Shown: positions 1 through 11,285, numbered from the stretch's first letter. The stretch: DNA of 64,000 bases from Phymatolithon calcareum (GCA_977006965.1 OZ345359.1:2046001-2110000); one strand, 5' to 3'. Notes: generated by a model not told the origin, from the letters alone. Numbers and translations: made by a program.

Positions 1-502
1 TGATGTTTACGCTTGTCTTCTCGTCTTGACCTTCCAATCACGGGTCATCCTTCCTTGAACGTTAGCTCGCGTGAGGGGGTGTGCAAGGCTTACCTAATAT
101 TGTCAACAGGTGAACGGTAAGAATGCTGAGACGGGACTGTTCGGGTAGGCTGAAAATCGTTGGAAGATGTCCGGTACATATCGCAGCATTGAATCTGCGA
201 CAGTGGATGCATCTGCAACATCATTCCCGGCTCCTGCTCCTATAAAGCCACCACAAGGAGCGCAATCAACTGCATTGCAAACATCTCCTACCGGAAACTC
301 CATTATCAGAGCGCTGCAAGGGTTAGGGAGAAACGGGCATCAGGTACGACAATGGTGTATCGGCTTCGACGTTCGTCAAGCAGGATCTCACAACTGCGCT
401 GTCCGTTCTTAAAATGAACAGGCGCCCACACACTTGGAACAGAAACGACGGCTTTCCTTCCGATACTCTTCCGCACGACAATTGTATAGCTTTCCATGTC
501 AA

Positions 503-1123
503 CTAAAATTCCCGACTGAGTCCGGGTGGGAAAACGTCTTCGCCAAGAGTCATCAAACACTTAAAGTCCGACTTGAGTGACAAGGAACCGTTGATGTCAA
601 ATCTAACATGCGTCCATCGCACATCCAGAAAAATAGCAGCAAGTTCGGTACCCAAATTTGTAAACATCATGTGTCTGTAAAGATTCTCATGAATGTACAC
701 GTCCTCTGGAACAGACCACCACATCCTCAGTGTGTACGCCTGCAGCGCGCGCTCAAAGGAGTCACCCTTAAACGTCCTTCGCAATTGCTTCATGCATCTG
801 CAGAAAATTCGCGCACGCCATGGGAAGCACGACCTCCGTGAGCGCGCTATCCGCATATGCTGCAAGGAAATCACTTTGCTCACCCGACAATGAACTCTTA
901 GGCGTGTTCGCCGATTGTTCCGAATATCCATTGGGAATCCGTCCATGCCAAAAGGAGCTTGTCTCTTTCCCGTCGGCTTGTCTTTACAAAAGTACAGCTG
1001 TAAGTCATGAAGCATGAGAATGCTTTCTTGCGCAATATTTTTCGCACGGTCTTGGAAAAGGAGCTTGCAAAGACTCATCTTGTTGAGAAGGCGCGTAACT
1101 CCCAACGCAAAATCCTCTTCCAC
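503..1123 (-). pseudogene. Relic of a STAND (NB-ARC, APAF1-like) NTPase, C-terminal side of the NTPase module
   Basis: The 206-codon open stretch on the minus strand reads like the segment that follows the NB-ARC domain in APAF1/WD40-type STAND proteins. It has a short winged-helix-like part with a LMLHDLQLYF motif. About 80 residues later comes a helical stretch containing VYIHENLYRHM, followed by ELAAIFLDVRWTHVRF and a KSDFKCLM motif. In that family the equivalent pattern is HDL...Y...HL...L..LL.DF.WL. No P-loop, Walker B or repeat sensor domain remains on either side. The reading frame closes before any recognisable domain downstream (below 503), so I call it a fragment. A second STAND gene lies at 42.4-47.7 kb on the same strand but carries TPRs. 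The family call rests on motif memory and would need a profile search. Confidence 0.5.
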
Positions 1124-1162
1124 CTTCCAAATACGACTCAGGATAGATCCAGGGACACGACC

Positions 1163-2349
1163 CTGATGGGGATATATGTTGATTTAATTTAAAAGCACCC
1201 AAGACTTCACTGTGAGTAACGGGGCAGCTTCTCAAATACTTCTAACTTACTGCATTCTACTTTCCTAACATTTCCTTGATTTAAGTTTCTCTCCATATGA
1301 GAAATCGAGTTAGTCTTTTGCATTCATATTCAGTCTCTTTGTCCATCGTCTTAGACCAGAGTATGCGTTGAATTGCAATAAGCTCAATTTCAGCACCGGG
1401 TCCGAAATAGTCACCGAGGATTGATTTTCTCCACAACGGAGCTCTGTTAAAAATCTGTCTTAGGCATCTTAGCCTTGTCGTCCTGTCTCTTATTTGTAGC
1501 ACTCCTGGCAACTTCTTATGCTTTTTTATCGGGATTTTCACTGAGCGATCCTCTTCGCATTTTTGCCACACTTGGATTGCATCTTCTAATCGCAGCTTCT
1601 TTGACACTTTGCCTTCTTCTGCTTTTTTCAATGCTTTTCTGAGATGCACCTCGTTTTTGAGATGGTTAATTTCCTTCGATACCTCTGCCATATCCTCCTG
1701 TCTTCCTCGATATTCTACTCTCTCTTCCAGGTACGTTTTCCGTTTTAACAGTCTTAAAGAAAACCTTTCCGATTGGTGAGTCCTCCTCACCTCGGGACTT
1801 TCTAGCCGACAGAGCACCCTCATTCGATTTCTTCGATGCTCCGCATATTTCCCGAAGACATACTTGTAAAAAAGACCTTCTGCTGTCTCAATTGCTGCTA
1901 CCAACCGCTTCGTCATCGGAGTCAGATGACTTGCATACTCCCATTTGGGGAGAATCAACGACTTGAAAATCTTGATGCATATTTCAGGGTGGAATCTACT
2001 GACATTAACACCACTCTGCCTTAGTTTGTGGATGCATCCAACCGCATTCCGCACTCTCGACATTGCTGTATCGTCTGTAACTCCAGTGTTGTTCATACTA
2101 ATGCTCAGGTAGGAAAGTCTCCACGCTTGGTGTAGCTCTTTTCTGGGAAGCATGAACTTTTGCTTAGGTAACCCCTTGTACTTAAGCACTTCGCTCTTTC
2201 CTAGCTTTGTGTTCCATGTCATAGAATTTTCGTCTGCTCACTCCGTGGCTATGTCCAGTAGCCTTCGTATCCGTTTCACATTCTTGACCTGTAGAAGCAC
2301 ATCGTCCGCAAATAACTTAACTGGCTGCTCGGAGACAATTCCTGTCACT
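1163..2349 (-). mobile_element. LINE1-A1: 5'-truncated non-LTR retrotransposon, 3' half
   Basis: The minus strand encodes the end of the reverse transcriptase (an FADDV motif near 2318-2332) and the family's C-terminal domain with the RLRCLRQIFNRAPLWRKS signature. It then has the shared 3' end, a GGGAGCTTTTAAA-like tail followed by a TATATCCC-like end near 1163. The main open stretch is 2222-1281 (313 codons). Compared with the best copy at 52.4-54.1 kb, the frame is broken around the FADD region. The 5' end abuts a second fragment (A2) at about 2349. Confidence 0.85.
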
Positions 2350-2786
2350 TAACTTTGCTTTTTCCAGGTTTTGTGTTTCATTTCATGCCATTTTCGCTTG
2401 CCCAAATGGTCCCTATAGTAAGAAGTTCATGTATTCTTCGTCCTGTCTTCCCTTGACGCTGAACATTATCCGCGAGCAATTGCACTGGGCTGTCTGAGAC
2501 GTTTCTGTCTGTCTCGGAGACGGCTTCTGCGAATGTGTCCATGAATATATTGTATAGGCATCGACTAAGCGGTGAGCCTTGAGGCACTCCTCGGTCGATG
2601 ATACACCATGTTTCTGTCTCCTCTCCAACTGATGTGACCCACGAGAGTTTTAACAGGTACGCAACCATCCTTGTTATCTATTCAGGAAGTTTCTTCGTCA
2701 GCCTCTTCATGAGGATATCCCTGGGCACACTATCGTATGCCGCGGATACGTCGAGAACTGCCATGAACGGATGCCCCTTTTTCATT
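2350..2786 (-). mobile_element. LINE1-A2: reverse-transcriptase palm fragment
   Basis: The minus strand encodes the palm region, with AYDSVPRDILMKRL, then RGVPQGSPLS and a degenerate LLADNV in place of FADDV. Premature stops and an altered catalytic Asp (ADN rather than ADD) show it is dead. Homology to the intact copy stops near 2786 on the left-hand side of the element. The 3' edge overlaps A1 by about 130 bp in element coordinates, so this is not one contiguous insertion. Confidence 0.8.
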
Positions 2787-2959
2787 GTACACTGCCGAAC
2801 GGAAAAGACGAGAACTCAGCTATTAACAATTTTAAAGCAAAAGGGCCAGCTCAAGACAATGCGAAAGCGAAAGTTGATCACATTCGGGCAAATGAGGCAG
2901 AAAACAGTAGCCGGAGCATCACAAGGTTCTGCAAAGCTCAACGCAGAGTCTTCTTAAAA

Positions 2960-5450
2960 GAGCGAATTGGAAAAGGTAACAGGGTCAGGTCGCTCGTCGT
3001 CGCGGAGGGAAGGTGATAAGAATCCTTCTCTTGGTAATCTACTTGATCGTTTGGGCGCAACGGAAACCAGGGAGAATGCTGATCACTTCACGAATCAGTC
3101 GATCATCGTAGCAGAAAAAAGTCGAAACCTGACAAAGAGGCCGTCGAAATCTTTGATTGAGGTGTCGGCGCAGAAAGAGAATGTACTGCCAGCGTACGCA
3201 AGAATTGCTGCTAGTCTTCGGCAAGGTTACCCAGAGATGACACAGAATGTTGCTGGGAGCCTTGGATAAGATTTTCGTTTTCTGGCTTGTCGAACGGACA
3301 TTGATGAGAAAACCCTTGCCTCTTGCATCAAGACCGCTCGTTGTCTTGAAGAATACGTCACGTTTCGGATGATCGACTTTGGAATATTTTTTCTTTTCTT
3401 GCCATCTGCATGAAAGAATTTTATAGACACAGAGTGGACATTGCATGTCGCTTGTTAGAAACTTGCGGGCGAGTGATTTACCTTACGCCGGCAATCTCCT
3501 TCCGAATGGGAAATCTACTAGACACAGTCTGGAGACTGAAATCCGTCAAACAACTTGAGTCACGGCACAATACTCTTGTTGAAGCGGCATTTTTCGCTGC
3601 TAAGCCATCAAGCGCAGCGGCGCAAAGTTCGACCGCCGATGCATGTGTACATTTGTCGCTTAATCTATTCGTGGCTAACAGCGGAGAACGTGAAGTGGAC
3701 TGCGATGCGGATGGAAATACTGCCGTGGGATGATGAGCTTCAGCTCTGCGTCATTAAGAAATTTGTGAACCTTTCCCGTGTCAAGTTTTCAACCGTTCCT
3801 CAAGTTGCGCAATTGATTTTTGAAGTTGGCAAATTCAGCACAGAAGTGCTTGTAAGCGTTGCGGATGGCATCGTGGAAGCTTTCCGGTCGAGTACGGAAC
3901 GAAATGACGGACGTGATAGGGGGAGGATATGTGTTGATTTATTTTAAAAGCTCCCAAGGCCTCTCTTGAAGAGTAACAGGGCCGCTTTCGCACGATTTTC
4001 TAAGCTCACGTAGTTTGACTGTTCAGTATATCCTTGATTCGTATTTCTCTCCCAACAAGTGCTCCAGTGAGTCGCTTACATTCATATTCAATTTCAGGAC
4101 TAATCTTGGATGAAGATAGAATGCGTTGGAGCGCGACCAGCTCAATCACGGCTGTGACACTAAAGTATGCACCAAGTACTGATTTTCTCCAAAGAGGTGC
4201 TCTATTGAATATCAGCCGTAGGCATCGCAACCGTGTAGACCTTTCTCTTACGCGGAGAACCATCGGTAGATTGTTCGAATCAGTTGGTATCTCGAGCGAT
4301 CACGGACGTGACAGTCAACGTCGAGTTCCCGAAGTTGCCCTTCTCGGTGAACTCTGCAAAACCCATGTGATCGGAGAGGCGCATGTCTCTTTTGTCCTGC
4401 ACCAATTAATCGCTCTAGGCCACAAAGCTCCGGCTGATGCTCCTTCTGACCAAACCAGCTCTACCATATCGTTTAACGCGGACGGAAATGTCCTTTCTAA
4501 GGCTTTGTCTCCAGGAGCAAGCCTAGACAATTAGCCTGGTGACTGAAATGTAGATATTCAAGTCAGGCGTAAGGCCGGAAATTCTTCGTATGAGACCGCA
4601 CCTGACCCAGCGACAGATGTTTTCTGCATTCAGCTCACTTGCACTTTACCAGAGATCTGTGGAGCAACTCTATTGTGTGAAAAGCGCCGGAAGCTGGAAG
4701 CGTTCTGGGCGTTCTTTGTAGGCTATGTATTCCGCAAAGCGGGTCAAGATGGGTTTCGGGAACAATTGCCCTTGCACGTGGATCACATAGTGGATGATGA
4801 CTTTGAGAGAATGACACGTCTGGAATCGATGCAAAATGCCTTCCATGAAAAACAATCTGGTCGCAGAGTTCTAACTAAGACTCGTCCCGTATTCAAATCC
4901 GATCGAGAGAGTCAGACAAGAGAAAGAAACGCGCGTCAATGTCCATACCAGGACCGAATGCAAATGTCGAACAGCAATGGAATTAGTGCAAAACGCTGGA
5001 AGACGCTCTGAAACAAGTGTCGGAAATAGAGCAAACCCCATTGCACTTTCCCTGGTCACAATTCCTGTTCGCTCAGTCATTCAAGCTCCTGTGCACGAAT
5101 CCATATCTCCCAACGCTGCTAGTTCGCCGAAGATGGTATCTCCACAACTTGATGGGCTCAACAAAAATTGTCGCCCGCATTGGACTCGAACAGTCAATTG
5201 GGCGACGTTTCCAGTCCCAGTCCTCGAGCACCTTCCGCAAAAAACATGAATGAAGGCATCGAGAGTCATTCTGGAAACGTTGTGACCCCCGGTGGAAACG
5301 CCGACATTCCAGAGTCCTCCGTCGAAGAAGACCTTGACAACGAAAATTTATCGGGGTCTGACGCAGATATGTCAGATGACTACGATGATGATGAGGCGAG
5401 GGATCACTTGGGAAGTCAATTTGTGCTGGTCACTCTAAGCCTAGTGCCCG
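2960..5450 (+). pseudogene. UPF2: Decayed UPF2-like gene (nonsense-mediated decay factor, MIF4G domains 2-3 and acidic tail)
   Basis: Several consecutive plus-strand frames together follow UPF2. VLPAYARIAASL and a DFRFL motif (3180-3280) match the start of MIF4G domain 2. DIACRLLETCGRV (3430-3475) matches its end. PWDDELQLCVIKK and VSVADGIVEAFRS (3720-3900), then SQRRVPEVALLGELCK (4310-4365), RRKLEAFWAFFVGYV and LPLHVDHIVDDDFERM (4680-4810), match domain 3. An acidic stretch rich in Asp/Glu follows at 5300-5400, as in UPF2 between MIF4G-3 and the UPF1-binding region. UPF2 bridges UPF1 and UPF3 in mRNA surveillance in the cytoplasm. Frameshifts occur near 3410 and around 4530-4660, in-frame stops are present, and a LINE1 splits the frame at 3917-4301. 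I cannot see the N-terminus or the UPF1-binding end. Family confidence is high; non-functionality is inferred. Confidence 0.8.
3917..4301 (-). mobile_element. LINE1-B: 385-bp 5'-truncated copy inserted in the UPF2-like gene
   Basis: It holds the last 85 or so codons of the LINE1 C-terminal domain (RSTRLRCLRLIFNRAPLWRKS, then ECKRLTGALVGRE) and the family 3' tail. The target-site duplication ACGGACGTGA is perfect at 3907-3916 and 4302-4311. Removing the insert and one duplication rejoins the coding phase between NDGRD and SQRR of the UPF2 MIF4G-3 domain. Confidence 0.93.
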
Positions 5451-6326
5451 TGGTTCGAGGGAGGGTGTTGAAATAATCTTTGCGCCTTGACAGTCACAGA
5501 CTACAACGTCAATGTAGCCCAGTGGTTAATCTTTTTGCAACAGTAACGTTATCCTTCATTGGTGACACCAACGGGACGACCATTACACGGCGTAGGCACG
5601 TTTATCTCCGACGAGGACAGTGCAACGCTCTTAGAAATGCTTTTGAAGGAAAAAGGTTGAGCGAGTTGGGCATGCCTTGGAGACAGGAAACAGAAACGTG
5701 TTGAGATCAAGTGTTTTAGGCGCGATCTCGTTCTGCTTCCTCTTATCTCCTGTTAGGTCTATCATTGAGTTTATATGTTTAATGCTGTTGCAACGAGCAA
5801 GCTGGTGAGCCTTCGTCTATGAGTCTGTTGCTGAGGGTAATACTCGTTAAGGCGTCAACGCGGAGCTTGCGATTGCTACACTACTGTCGTGCTTTGTGGT
5901 TGTATGAATGTTTGTGCTATTATTGATACCGTGGCTGTTGGCATGCCGAATTGAAAGCGTCGTGGCGTCTCTCTGACCGGTGAGTACTTGTTCCAAGCTA
6001 CAAAGCGTTTGTTATTCTGTTAAATCTATGTGAAATTTAGATAAGTTTTCGTGGGCGATTAATCGTCGCCTTGCTAGTGAAGTGCGGACTACAAAAAGGT
6101 CCACTTGATATCTTGAAAGTAAATTGGAGCAAAAACTTCGAAAATCACTACACAACGGGGCTCTAGCAGCTTATAACTTGCACCGGTTCCCCCCAAAAGT
6201 TATTGTCTCGCTAACCACTGACAGCGAGTTTATAGTACCGTTGCTTGTTAGCAATGTTGACCGACTACTAGCCAAGAAATTCTACTGGCGCAGATTACGA
6301 ACGTTGCTAAACGCATCGTGTGGCAC
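5451..6326. other. No gene recognised
   Basis: This follows the acidic part of the UPF2 relic and may contain its remaining 3' sequence, but no UPF1-binding motif is visible. The open frames are short and overlap on both strands. I see no RNA gene or repeat here. Confidence 0.4.
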
Positions 6327-6334
6327 GCTGACAC

Positions 6335-6661
6335 CAAAGCATTGGAAAAAATAATTGCTATTGTAATTATTTAAATTATTGTTCCAATAATTTATTCCTG
6401 AGTCTCGCATATTTATTGTATTTATTGAGATCGTCGTGGTTGTGACAATTATTGTATCGGACTTCTCATTTTTTCGATCCGGTTATTCTATCGCGACAGA
6501 AAGTAGCAAGAAGGATCCAATAATTCGGGGAATAACCAGTTATTTATACCTCGCTGAACTTGAATACAATAATTTATTGCATCTGCGTTCAACAATAAAT
6601 TATTTATTCTCGACACTTTTCGAGAAAAGAATAAAAATAAATAAATAATTCCAATGCTTTG
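6335..6661. mobile_element. 327-bp AT-rich MITE with 13-bp terminal inverted repeats and an 8-bp TSD
   Basis: The left end CAAAGCATTGGAA is repeated in inverse at the right end (TTCCAATGCTTTG). The 8-bp direct repeat GCTGACAC lies immediately outside at 6327-6334 and 6662-6669. The interior is AT-rich (AATTATTTA and ATAAATAATT words) and codes for nothing convincing. An 8-bp duplication is typical of the hAT superfamily. The ends differ from those of the hAT elements at 20.2 and 37.9 kb, so a different hAT lineage must have moved it. Confidence 0.85.
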
Positions 6662-6903
6662 GCTGACACTTCAGATACCTTGTGAGAATGTAGCTAGACA
6701 GTCAGAGGCAGATGGAGTGATGTATAGACCACTTAAGCGGTGATCAAAGTCTTTCTCTAGGAAGTCACCACTATCAACGTTATCAACCACATACCAGCCC
6801 CCAAGGATATCAAAAGATAAACTTACTCTTGCGACAAACGTCAGCAACGCATTCACAATGCCGAGCAACTATCCATTGCGTACCATTGGACTGTACCACT
6901 CCC

Positions 6904-7070
6904 GCCGAAGTCATTACATTCCTACGGTGTTTCTGACCCAGCCGAGTGGCCGCACCTTGCCGAAGTAACTACATCCCATGGGAGTCTCTGACCAAGCGAG
7001 CTGTAAAACACCTTGCGGAAAGCACTACATCCTTCCTGGAGTTTCTGACTAGACAAGTTGTATAGACGTC
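6904..7070. repeat. Three copies of a 55-56 bp tandem repeat
   Basis: Units begin at 6904, 6959 and 7015. Each has GCCGAAG (GCGGAAA in the third copy), then ACTACATCC-like, GGAGTTTCTGAC-like words. The period is not a multiple of three, so it is not a protein repeat in one frame. Confidence 0.75.
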
Positions 7071-7204
7071 CGGCATGTGCCGTCATCTCAAGAGTGAACT
7101 GAACACGTTGTTCGGTTCCTGGATATTCAGAGCTCCTAACCATTTTCCTGGCTTTGGACAAGAAAGGAATGCCCGTAACTTAAAATCACAGCATTTCACA
7201 GGAC

Positions 7205-7405
7205 AGGGGAGAATTTTTCCCCTCGAGGTCCCGATGAAGACCAGAGGTGTCTTTTGCAGTCCACTGAATCGTGTTACATCAACAAAAAAGAAACTCTTCC
7301 ATAGACAGAATCTAGCCAAAACCTGTTGGCCTTAAGAAAGTTGCCCCGAGTGTCAGCAGATGCGTTGGTAGCTTTTAAATAAAAATCTACCTTTCCTTTC
7401 CGTAC
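7205..7405 (+). mobile_element. R1-type retroelement 3' fragment, copy 1
   Basis: Shares about 190 bp with 56375-56570. The shared words are CCCCTCGAGGTCCCGA, GTCCACTGAATCGTGTTACA, CAGAATCTAGCCAAAA, then GTCAGCAGATGCGTTGGTA and TTTTAAATAAAAATCTACC. The last part looks like a retroelement 3' tail, since the same tail alone is found at 9101-9130 and at 25028-25050/34033-34050. No protein was recognised in it, so it could be a SINE or the 3' UTR of a longer element. Confidence 0.65.
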
Positions 7406-9070
7406 GGATGGAGAATTGTTCGGCAGCTCCGAAACCTGCATAAAAGAAGAAAAGAAGAGATGTGTTTTTGCAGTCCTCTGACTCGTATCTCAAAATACAG
7501 TCTGTATGCCTCGTAAAGAAGGTAGCCTCCGTTTCTAGATTAGTAGGCTCAGTGCTCTGGCAAATTGTCCAGGACAAAGACTCTTGCTGCAGTCATGAGT
7601 AGGTAAGTGCATATAATAGTCTGAGCGATTGCTCTCGAGAAAATGGATCCCGTTTGTCAACGGGACAGTTAAAGACGGCCGCAGGGGAAAATTAACTATC
7701 TATTGAACTCCTCAGGGATGACAATGGAGGTCATTGTACAAGGCCGAAATGCGAAACCAGAGGTGAAGATCCTGCAATCTATCATCGTACTTTATTCCAG
7801 GCTTGTGCTGGTCAAGAAGAAAACAGGCTTGACTGATGGCAGAAGTGCTGCCCCCTCAAACCCCTAGCCACTTGTTTGCAGTTTATGTCGCACACACAAA
7901 GTGACTTCAAACGCAATTTGCCAGCATCGTAACGGATCTGTCATCCACTTAGGCGCATATAGAAGCCGATCTCGTTCTTTTCTGAAGTCCCCCTACTTTC
8001 TCCGGGTTCTTTGCACAACGGGCTTTAAAAGTCACAAAATGAGGGAACACACGAAGACGTCGACTATGGCGGCGCAGCGGGTGATTAGTCGTGTAAGAAA
8101 CTTGGCCACAATAAGCGCTCGCGAAAAGAAGCTATTCAGCCCCAGCGGCCCTCTTAGCCCCCCTCTGATCAATAAAATGATGTTATTTCTGGACCCTATA
8201 ATATCATGCTGCCCCGCATTACAATAAAGGTATAATCATAACAACAACCGTGCATGGTGGTCATTTTAGTAAATTCCCCTATTTAACGTTTCAATATTGT
8301 AAAAACAAAAATATAAGACTTTGTCCACATCCAGCTATTTTTTCAGTATAACATTTTCTTGCCCATTCTGAAAAAATCCGATCAACTATCTCTTTTTCAG
8401 AATTTGGTTCATTAAAATATGTGAGAACGATTCCTATTGGACAGCTTTGATCAATCAAAAATTTCCATATGGCTGCTATTATATATCTTATATATGATAG
8501 TCTGTCTGCTGTTTAAATCCACTGAAAAAAGCAAAATCCAAACCTAATTCGTCTGGAAACATAAATACTCTCAACATGAACATGCACGAATAACCAACAG
8601 ACACATTTTCATCGTATTGGGAGCACCGCGAGGGCGGGGAAGCATGGAAGGAAATATCACTTTTGATATCTTTCCGAAGCCTCTCGCTGACGTTATTCGT
8701 AATCGTGGTGAGAGGAAAGAAAACGTTGTTGAAGGGTTTTTAGCAGAAAACGATATTTCTGGCGTAATTTGAACTTCTTTGACAAAAGAAGATATTGTGT
8801 CGACTGAGGATGGAGATGAACTTCGTCCTTAGCACATGAGTGGTGAAGTGGTGATGCTGGTGAATGACATATTCGTTTTTGAGTTTCAGTCGGAGGGCAT
8901 ATATGCGTACAAGATTGGCCACCATGACAGCTAAAAGCGAATCAAAGTCTTAAATTTTAAATCCAAACCAGAGCAAAATGGAGGTCGTTTTTAGCGATTT
9001 CAGTGCGTCTAAAATTCAGCGCTCAGATTTCGTACTCTGTCGGCGACTGTACTGTTGACAAAAGTGCGGC
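7406..9070. other. AT-rich stretch without a recognised gene
   Basis: Open frames are short. A plus-strand stretch from an ATG at 8644 runs 40 codons and then continues in other frames to about 8940 (a VNDIFVFEFQSEGIYAY piece). It could be a decayed gene, but I cannot name it. The 8230-8560 part is particularly AT-rich. Confidence 0.35.
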
Positions 9071-9075
9071 ACTTG

Positions 9076-9119
9076 ACCAACGCATCTGCTGACGTTAGAC
9101 CGTCAGCAGATGCGTTGGT
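9076..9119. repeat. Perfect 19-bp inverted repeat made of R1-tail sequence
   Basis: ACCAACGCATCTGCTGACG at 9076-9094 is matched by its exact reverse complement at 9101-9119, with a 6-bp loop. The right arm continues into AACTTTTAAA and is the R1-type 3' tail seen at 7345 and 56523. The left arm is therefore an inverted copy of the same tail. Confidence 0.9.
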
Positions 9120-9196
9120 AACTTTTAAACCTTTCACACCCACAACGCAATATCCCACGGAGGGGAGATAAACGCGGTTCAGCGATTGGAGGCTGC

Positions 9197-9904
9197 CTCT
9201 TCTACAAGTACGTGTTTGGAAAGTATGCTGAACATCGGAGAAAGCGGATGCGTGTGTTGTGCCGACTCGCCAGCCCGATGATGAGGAGAGCACACCAGAC
9301 TGCAAGGTTCGCTAGGAGCCTAGTAAGACGGAAAAAGTACCTGGAAGATGCAGATGAATATCATGGAAGAGAACAGGATCTGGCGGATGTACCGAAGTAT
9401 ATTGAGTATCTCAGAAAAGAGGAGGACTTCAAAGAAGCACTGAAAGAAGCGGAAGACGGTAAGGTGTCGAAGAAGCGCCGAATAGAGGACACAGTTGAAG
9501 AATGGATGGCACAAGAAGAAGGGCGGGCAATAAGAATCCCCGTAGACAAACTGAACAAGCTACCAGGAGTACTACATGTACGATACAGAAGTACGCGTCT
9601 GAGATGCCTCAGAGTGGTTTTCTACAGAGCCCCGCTGTGGAGAAAACTCGACGTTGGCGACACACTTTCGAATTGGTGCTTGTATTGAGCTTGTAGCGCT
9701 CAAACGAACACTACGTCTCACGGAAATAGAACAGGAGACTGAATGCGAAAGCAAAAGACACACTCGGGCCCTCAATGGAGGAGAAATTCGAATTAAGGAG
9801 ATCTTAGGAGAGTAGACCGTGTTCGATATGGAAGACAGCGAGAAGCTGCCCTGTTACTCAAATTGAGGTTTTGGGAGCTTTTAAAATAAAACTTTACATA
9901 TATC
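9197..9904 (+). mobile_element. LINE1-F: 708-bp 5'-truncated copy with 14-bp TSD
   Basis: Encodes the family C-terminal domain (KYAEHRRKRMRVLCRLASP, later STRLRCLRVVFYRAPLWRK). A frameshift near 9660 follows, then ELVALKRTLR and the 3' tail GGGAGCTTTTAAAATAAA. The direct repeat CGATTGGAGGCTGC is perfect at 9183-9196 and 9905-9918. Confidence 0.95.
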
Positions 9905-10249
9905 CGATTGGAGGCTGCTTTTCAGGTACTCATTTGGTTGGGTATGGTTTTCAGTTAGAGAGCTCGTATTGGTGTTAGAAACTAGCTCCCACATGTGGGA
10001 TATGCTGATGGAATAATGCAAGTGCTATACGTGGTCCCGATTCTCCTGATGAAATGTATGCCGCTGACTTGGATTCAGGAACCCAAGAGCCGTACCAAGC
10101 TCAGGGAGATCAGGATCCTTACGAAGTTCCACATGAAAGGCTACTAGGTCTACCTGGGTGTGATGGTGAAGTATATGTGGACAGCATACAGCGTCTGAGT
10201 GGCTTGGTTTTACTCCAAAGAGAAAGAATTCGAACTGTATTCTCATAGG

Positions 10250-10500
10250 GGCTTATTTTCCCATCTTTTTTCGAAAGAAGAGATAATGAGGCTTAATGAT
10301 ATGACGAACACGTCGATACGTTTACAGCAAAAACTTTCGAGGCCCGATATTGTAGCGTATCTAGGCATAGAGCTGGGAATGTCGTTCATCAAGCTGGGAC
10401 GTATCGAAGATTATTGGTGCACGAAGCCTTTCTGGTATACGCCCTCGGACGCCTTTTCCAAGACGGCCAAATTTCGCATTCACATGGAAGCGGTACAAGG
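10250..10500 (+). pseudogene. piggyBac-type transposase fragment (N-terminal part of the DDE_Tnp_1_7 region)
   Basis: The plus frame contains KEEIMRLNDMTN, then DIVAYLGIELGMSFIKLGRIEDYW, and a downstream KFRIHMEAV. In piggyBac transposases the corresponding pattern is I..FLGI.I.MG...LP....YW, followed about 20 residues later by M.R.RF..I. The Arg and Phe of that last motif are degraded, and no catalytic Asp region follows. The open frame runs 10199-10657, but the part beyond about 10500 does not look like transposase. No TTAA-flanked ends were found. Confidence 0.5.
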
Positions 10501-10829
10501 AGTTGCGGATATTGTGGTGCTCGCCAGCAAGACAATCTGCGTATGTGTAGATATTAACACGAAAACATCCCCAATCGCAGTCATCTTTGACACAAAACAC
10601 ACACACCTGGAATGCAGACTCGGAAGCTGTCGCAGGAGTGGAAGCTGCCATGAGTAGATGGCGATGACGGTCAACAGGAGCGCACAGATATCAGGAACGG
10701 TCCAGACAGAAGGGACAAATAGGCAGCAACCTGATGACAACTTTCCACCCACCGCGCAGGTGTGGCTGATGCGTTGCCCGCTGTCCGTGATCCACGGAGT
10801 GTTTTACTGTTCTTTTATAATGAGAAACT

Positions 10830-11285
10830 GCGAATCTATTGGGCATGGAGCGAGACGGAGAAGGCCAAAAAACGCAAAATCGCCGTGGATATGAACGAGA
10901 ATCCAAACTCCGTAGTCCAAATTAAGTCGAGAAATCACAGACTTTGGGCAGTCAAATGGTTTTTCGGTCGCTTCCCTCCGCGAAATCAGTCTGCATATAT
11001 CGACAGCTACGACGAACTAGCAGCGATGCTGCTGGAAACCCTCCAACGCAACCTAACGCAACCTAACGCAACCCCAGATGAATGATGGAACAGAAGAGGA
11101 ATTGAAACAAGCCATGGACAAACTAATGATGCTAGAAAGTGAGATGCAAGAGGAGCTGATGGTGTGATGATGGAGGCGATATGCTGTAGTCCTCCCTGGA
11201 AGGGTTACAGCGCAATGCGAAGCTGCTCTGGTGTCAACGTGCGCCGGGGTTGAGGGCTTCAAAAATAAAAACCTACAATTTCCAT
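10830..11285 (+). mobile_element. LINE2-a: C-terminal fragment and 3' tail
   Basis: The frame contains KKRKI, then KSRNHRLWAVKWFFGRFPP and ETLQRNLT. These align with RKRKIPHDKTRELPAILKF...AVQYAFGRFPQ and ETLDRNLS in the longer LINE2 copy at 21.4-22.4 kb. It ends with a TTCAAAAATAAAAACC tail at about 11260. It is the most diverged LINE2 copy in the window. Confidence 0.65.
11044..11073. repeat. 10-bp minisatellite, about 2.7 units
   Basis: The unit AACGCAACCT is repeated without change within the LINE2-a fragment, near the end of its coding region. Confidence 0.8.
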
